DNA of 64,000 nt. Origin: Pseudonocardia sp. DSM 110487. Its GTDB lineage: Bacteria; Actinomycetota; Actinomycetes; Mycobacteriales; Pseudonocardiaceae. The stretch is taken from the NCBI RefSeq assembly GCF_019468565.1, contig NZ_CP080521.1:9424001-9488000 (forward strand). Direction: 5' to 3'. Below, piece by piece: positions 56,101-62,100 of this stretch (positions are counted from its first letter, which is position 1; each line of letters begins with the position of its first letter). The position numbers were made by a program, and so were the translations under genes. Under the pieces are notes generated by a model. That model searched no databases. It saw nothing but the letters and a program-made list of their open reading frames with translations, and had not been told where the DNA came from.

Positions 56101-59100
56101 TCGAAGACGTCGTCGCGGGTGTCGGAATCGAGATCCCGCCACTCGTTGAGCGTTCTCCCCGGCACCGGGTCGCTCAGCACGACCCCCCGGCCTGGTAGCA
56201 CGGCCACCATGCTGCGGTGGGTGACCGTCGCCTCCACCAACACCAGTCGCATCGTCGGGGCCAGCCCGCCCAGCAGCCGGAACTGCAGGTTCGCCGCAAC
56301 CTCAACAACCGTGTGCCGCGGCCCGCGGCCGCGCTTGAGCACGAACAGCCGTCCGCCGATCTCGACCAGCACGACGTCGAGGAACTTCAGCATTTCCCGC
56401 ACGGTCGGAGCGCCTCCCATCCGCTCCAGCGGTAGTCCACCGATCGAGGCGTTCGGCCCCCGCACCGACCACTCGCGCCCCACGTTCGTCTCGCCGGACT
56501 CCGGCCGGTGAAGCGGATTCCCATCGATCTCGTCGACGCGCACGGCCTCACCGGACTCGCCCGAGAGTCCCGTCGGCGCCTCCGGCGCCCCGGCAACCCG
56601 CCCCTCATCTGCCAGTTCGATCTGCTGTTCGCGCAGGCGCAGGTGCTGGTCGTCGAGGTACTCGCGGATCTCGTGCACCTGCCGGGTGCCGACGCCGAGC
56701 GGCTCGTGCAGTTCCTCGGGCACCAGCTTCGCGAAGGCGGCGGCGAGGACGTCGCGCAGCGGGTCTCCGACGTCGATCGGATCGGGGAGGGGGCTTCGGT
56801 AGTCCCTCTGCTTGGGCTGGAACGGAGCCGTGGCATCCGCCCAGTACTCCAGCGGAACGGCGATCCCGATCAGCTCGGTGATCCGCAGCGCCTCGGCATC
56901 CACCACGCCGGCCAGGTACAACTCCACCGCTAGCGACACCACCCGGTGTCCCACGACGTAGGGCATGTACGGGCTCACCTCGGTGAGGCCCCCCTTGCCC
57001 CGTATTTCGCGCATGACCTCCGCCACGTCGTGGCGTAGCCGGTTGCGCTCACCCCGGGACAGCCCCAACCCATCGACGGCGGTGTCGAAGCCCTTCTTCG
57101 CGATCCTGAACGACGATTGGATCGCGTCCTTCGCGACGGTGGGGCGGCCGACCCCGTCCAACATGGCCAGGTAGCGCTGGTCGAGGTAGAGAGCCACGAG
57201 CCGCTGCCAGTCCGGGCGGTTGGCGAACAGCGCGACGATGCGGTCCCGCTCGGCCCACTGGTCGGCGATGATCTGCCAGGACTCCTCCCAGCCGCGACCG
57301 CCGATCTCGTCGAGCACACGCTGCGGCAGCCAGGTCGGCTGCCGTTGCTCGTCGACCGGCATGGAGGAGCGCCCGGCCACCCGACCCGCGAGCTCGGCGA
57401 CCATCCGGCGCTGCTCTCCGCCGAACCCGTCCCGCTCGGCGTAGAGCGCCTCCGTCAGCACTTGCAGGACGCCCCAGGCATCCATGGCGTAGACGACGAG
57501 CTCGGTACCCTCGGTGCGGGCGAGCGCGGTCACCTTCCGGCCACTCGGATCGGTGATCGGTTCGTGCAGGAGCCGCAGCCGCACCGCCGGGACCGGGCCC
57601 GTCCGGTCGAGGGGCTGACCACGCAGGATCGCGAGCGTGTAGGCGACGTAGCGCCGCAGCGTCGCCTGCTGAGCCGGGAAGCCGACCGGCATGCTCGCCC
57701 AGAACCCGCGGTAGGGATTGAGGCGGTCGGCCCAGGTGTCCCGGGTCGCCTGGTCCAGATCAACCGCACCGAGCAGGGACACGATATCCGGGAGCGCCGC
57801 GAGGATCGCGTCGTTGCCCGGCAGCCGCCGCTCGGCCCGCGGGGCCGTCCTCAGCCCCTCGAGTTCCTCCGCGATCGTCCGGGCCTCCGCGAGGAGCTCC
57901 CCGGCCGTCGCGGCATCGGGTGCGCGGTTCAGGCCCGCGGGCAGCCATTCCAGCAGCTCCATCTTCGCGTCCCGCCGCCGCGTGCGCTCAGCCGCCGCGG
58001 TGTGCCCGCGCACGGCCGCGCGCCGCTCCGCGTACCACCGCGCGATCCGGTCCAGGTCGTTCACCCGCACCCGGGCCGCGGCGCGCGCGGCGTGCAACTC
58101 GCCGACCAGGTCCCGCGCCTCACGCAGCAACTCGTCCTCATCGCGGACCATCGCATCGGAGACGTGGCGGGAGTACCCGTACATCAGCAGGTTCTCCTTG
58201 AGATACCTGGTCCTCTCCACCCCGCGGGCCGGCGTGATGTGGTCGACCTCGGCGCGCAGGTCGGCGAATATCACGAACAGGGGCTCGCCGTTCTGTTCGG
58301 TCGTGTGGGCGAGCACGTCCGTGAAGTGCTCGAAACCGTCCCGTGGCAGCTCGAGCACGCCGGGGAAGCTCGTCCCGAGCATCGGCGACGCCTGCATCAG
58401 CAGCTCCGGGTCGTCCCGGAACATCCGAGCGAGCTTCGCCTCGAACACCGCCTTCCGCAGGCCCCGCAGCTCGTACCCGGTGTCCGGCGAGTCCGCCAAC
58501 GACCCGCTGCGGAACCTCCGGAGCCCGCCGGGCCGTCCCGGGCTGTCGCTGTCGGTGACACCGCTGCCCGAGCGCCGACGGGCGTCACCCTGACGGGCGC
58601 GCTGTCCCACGGGCACCGCCAGCACGACGCCGTCCGGCGAGAGCACCATCCGGTCCGGTCGCTCCCAGTCCGCGACGGCGCTGTCGATCTGCGCCTCCGT
58701 CACGCCCAGCCGAGCCGCCAGGTCGGCGACGGTCGCCGCACGGGCCTCGCCCAGGCTCAGCTTGACCTTCATCGCCAACGGCAGGTCATCGGCAAGGCCG
58801 CGTTCGTGCTCGTCGTGGGGCAGCCCGTCGACCTCGGAGAGGCCGTCGAGGTGGAAGTCGTTCTCGTGGGCCTCGAACCGCACCCACCACTCCGGCGGCA
58901 GCAGCCCCAGCCGGGTCATCCAGACGAGGTCGCGGTAGGTCTCGGCGAACATCACCTGCCGGCCCAACGGCGCGAAATCCGGATGCCGCCAGGCGAACCC
59001 GAGCATCCGGCTCGGCAGATCGTGCAGCTCCCGGGGCAGCACCGCGAAGGCCGCGGCGTTCTCGATCAGGTCGATCGGCCGCTCGGTGACCGGGTTCTCG

Positions 59101-62100
59101 AACTTGTCCGGCAGCTGCGCCATCGCGTACAGCTCGGGCAACGACGCCTCGAACGCCGCCACCTGCACGTCGCCGAGCGGTGCACCGAACATCGCCGCGC
59201 CCGCGTCACTCGCGGGGGCGCTGTCACCGGTGGCCCGACGATCGGTGCCGGGAATGTTGTCGTGAACGGCGTGCGGAGGTGGGCCGCGTGCGGTCGCGTC
59301 CACCTCGACGGCCGAACCCTTCGCCATGGGCCCGGCCGTGGCCGGGCCGGCCGGGGACTCCGGCGTGCTCCCACCCGCGGTGGGCACGGCGTCGTTCGAC
59401 CCCGCGCCGCCCGCGCCCGTGCCCCCCGCCTGCCCGGCGTGTGAGGTGCTCGGCAGGCCGCCTGCCCCGTTCTGGCGGGGGCTGCCGTCGCCGACCGGGG
59501 TCGAGCCGGCCCGTCCGGCGCCACCCGTCCCGGCTCCGCCGGCCGCCGCCTGCGCAGAGTGGGGGCCGGCCCGGGGCATCTCCGGATCGGTTCCGGCCGG
59601 GAGCACGCCGCGCAGTGCGTCGAGCTGCCGGCGGATCTTGCGTTCCCCGCGCGTCGGGCTCGAGGAGCTCAGGTCCGACAGGAGAGCGTCGATCACCCGC
59701 ACCGCGGTGCGGTAGATCGCCGGCTCGGGGCTGTCCACCGGGCGCCGGTCCGGGTTGTCCCACGTGAACGGGTCGTTGCGGCTCAGGTCGGCCCGCCAGC
59801 CCCCCAGCGTCACCGTGCCCTCGACGATCAGCCGCCCACCGACGTAGACGGCCGGGCGCTCCGTCCCGGTGATCCTCAGCTCGTCGGCGTCACGGCCGGC
59901 GGTCTCCGCGCTGGGGTCGCCGGGAACCACGCTGAAGGCGACGTCGCCGGTGGCAGCGAGGTGTTGCGTCCCGGTCTCGTCGCGGATCACGACACCGAGC
60001 TCCATCAGCTGATCCAGTGCGACCTTCAGCCGGCCGGCGAGCTCGTCGTGCCCCGTCCGCACGGCCTTGCGGTACTCCAGCCAGATGGTGCCGGCCACCT
60101 CGGCGAGGCGCCGGACCTCCCGGCTGCCGTACATCTCGTGGCTGTCCCGCATGACGTACCACCGGCCGTCTTCGCCACGGTAGGCGTGCAGGCTCCCTAC
60201 GGTGTCCGCCGCGGCGAGAACATCCTCCACGCTGCGCCCGAGGGCCTCCGCAAGGTCCGCGGCCGGCATCGGGCCGTGGTCGCGGTCGAGCCGCTGCCAG
60301 ATGTCCCGGGACAGGTTTTCCCGGTCGGCGCCGGTCCTCTGGAGGGTCTCCGAATCGACCCACGGTGTCCCCGCTCCGGGATCCCGGAGCGCAGCGACCC
60401 ATTCCGTGGAGAACTCGCCGATCCGCGCGATCTCCTCGTCCGGGATACCGCTGTCGGCAGCTCCACGCACGGCAGCGTCGAGGCGGCGCTGGGCGGCGGC
60501 GTTCCTCCGGACCGCCTCCGCGTACCTTTCCCTCGCCGCATCGGCCACGGCCTGCAGAGCCGCGTAGGTGCCTTCCTTCTCGGTCGTCGCGCGCTCGGAG
60601 TCGAGGCCCTCGACCGTGGTCCAGAAGACGCTCTCGTCCACGTGGGTGATCTGGATGATCAGGGAGGGCGCCATCCCGTCGAGGTAGGCCTGCCGGACAG
60701 CAGGCTCCATCTCGGCCACCTGACGGCGGTCTGCTGCCGTCAGGTCGGCGAAGGCCCGGCGCGCATCCTCGATGGCGGCAACCAGCTCCGCCTCGGCCGT
60801 GGCTGCGTCCCCGGGCGAAGCGGCGGACGAACGGGTGATGACGACGATGTCGTCGACCGGGACACCGGCGCCTCGCGCCTTGTCGATGGGTTGCTCCAGC
60901 ATCGCCGGACGCAGGCGCTTGACCAGCTGAACGTGTTCGGCCGCTGTCGCCAGCGCCGCTTCGGCCGCCGCCAGGGCGGTCTCGGCGGTGGCGAGGTCCT
61001 GTCTCGCCTTGCCGAAAGCTGCCCTGGCCTGACCGTGCGCGGCGTCCACCGCCGCGACTGCCTGACGCAGTGTCGTGGCGACCGCGGCGGGGTCTGCCGC
61101 CGTCCCGGGCTCGACACCGGTGAGCAGCCGGGCCAGCTGCTCGGCCGACAAGCGGGTGATCGCGCGGATGTCGTCGGTCGGTAGGCCTTCGCGGTAGGCC
61201 TGCCGGACCGCCGGTGCCAGATCGCGGATCTCGTTCGCGCCCGCCTGCACCAGCGCGGCGCGGGCGCGGTCCACGTCCGTCGCGGCCGCTGCCATCGCGT
61301 CCCGGGCATCGATCCGGTCCTGCCATGCCTGGCGGTGCCGGGACGTCGCCACGACCAGCATCCCGTCAACCCTCGCCACTGCACCGTCCAGCGCGACCGC
61401 GCTGACGGTCTGGATGCTCCGGTCCACCTGCTCGCGGGACAGGCCGGTGGTCGTCGCGATCTCGGCAGCGCCCATCCCGGCGTCGTTCGCCTCCCACACG
61501 GGTTCTGCCAGTGCCGCCTGTGCGCTCGCCGCGACCTGCACGAGTTGAGCGCGTGCGCCGTTCACGGCCTCCTCGGCCAGCGCGGCCTCGTTGCGCAGGG
61601 CCACGTCCGCCTCGTTCAGCAGGGCCAGGCCCTCCTCGAAGGTCGCGGGTGGCGCACCCGGTCCCGGCGCGGACCCGTGCTGCGCGATCCGGGCCACGTC
61701 GGCCGGGTCGAACCCCAGCAGAGCGGCCACGGCCCGGTGGCGCAGCTCGGTCACCTGCGGCGACGGGGACGGGGTCGTGAACAACCACCGGATCAGGTTC
61801 TGGCGCCGCTCGGTCCAGGCGTTCACGGCGTCGGTCCGCCGCTGCTGCGCCGCTCGCAGCCGCTGCTGCGCCGCATCCTGCGCCGCGTCCACCGCGTTCG
61901 TGGCGGCCTGGAGCCGATCGACCGGGGTCGAGGGGGTGTGCGCGCTCCCGGCGGGCTCCGCGGTCGCCGGCTCGGCGACCCGGTCCTCCAGGGCCGCGGT
62001 GACCTGCTCAGTGGTCAGACGGGCTGCCTCAGCCAGCGCGGCAACCGACAGTCCCGACCTCTCGGCCAGCGCCTTCACGAACGGGGCCAGCTGCGCCGGA

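Noticed and set aside
53895..56198. Long plus-strand open frame (767 codons) opposite the giant gene
   Set aside because: A shadow of high-GC codon bias: Arg/Gln/His/Pro-rich, no family motifs, and the minus frame carries coherent domains.
58850..58900. Zinc-protease HExxH motif (HENDFH)
   Set aside because: Spacing is HExxxH, not HExxH, and no third ligand pattern was seen.
57117..59444. Plus-strand open frame of 775 codons
   Set aside because: Same reason; composition is that of antisense of a GC-rich gene.
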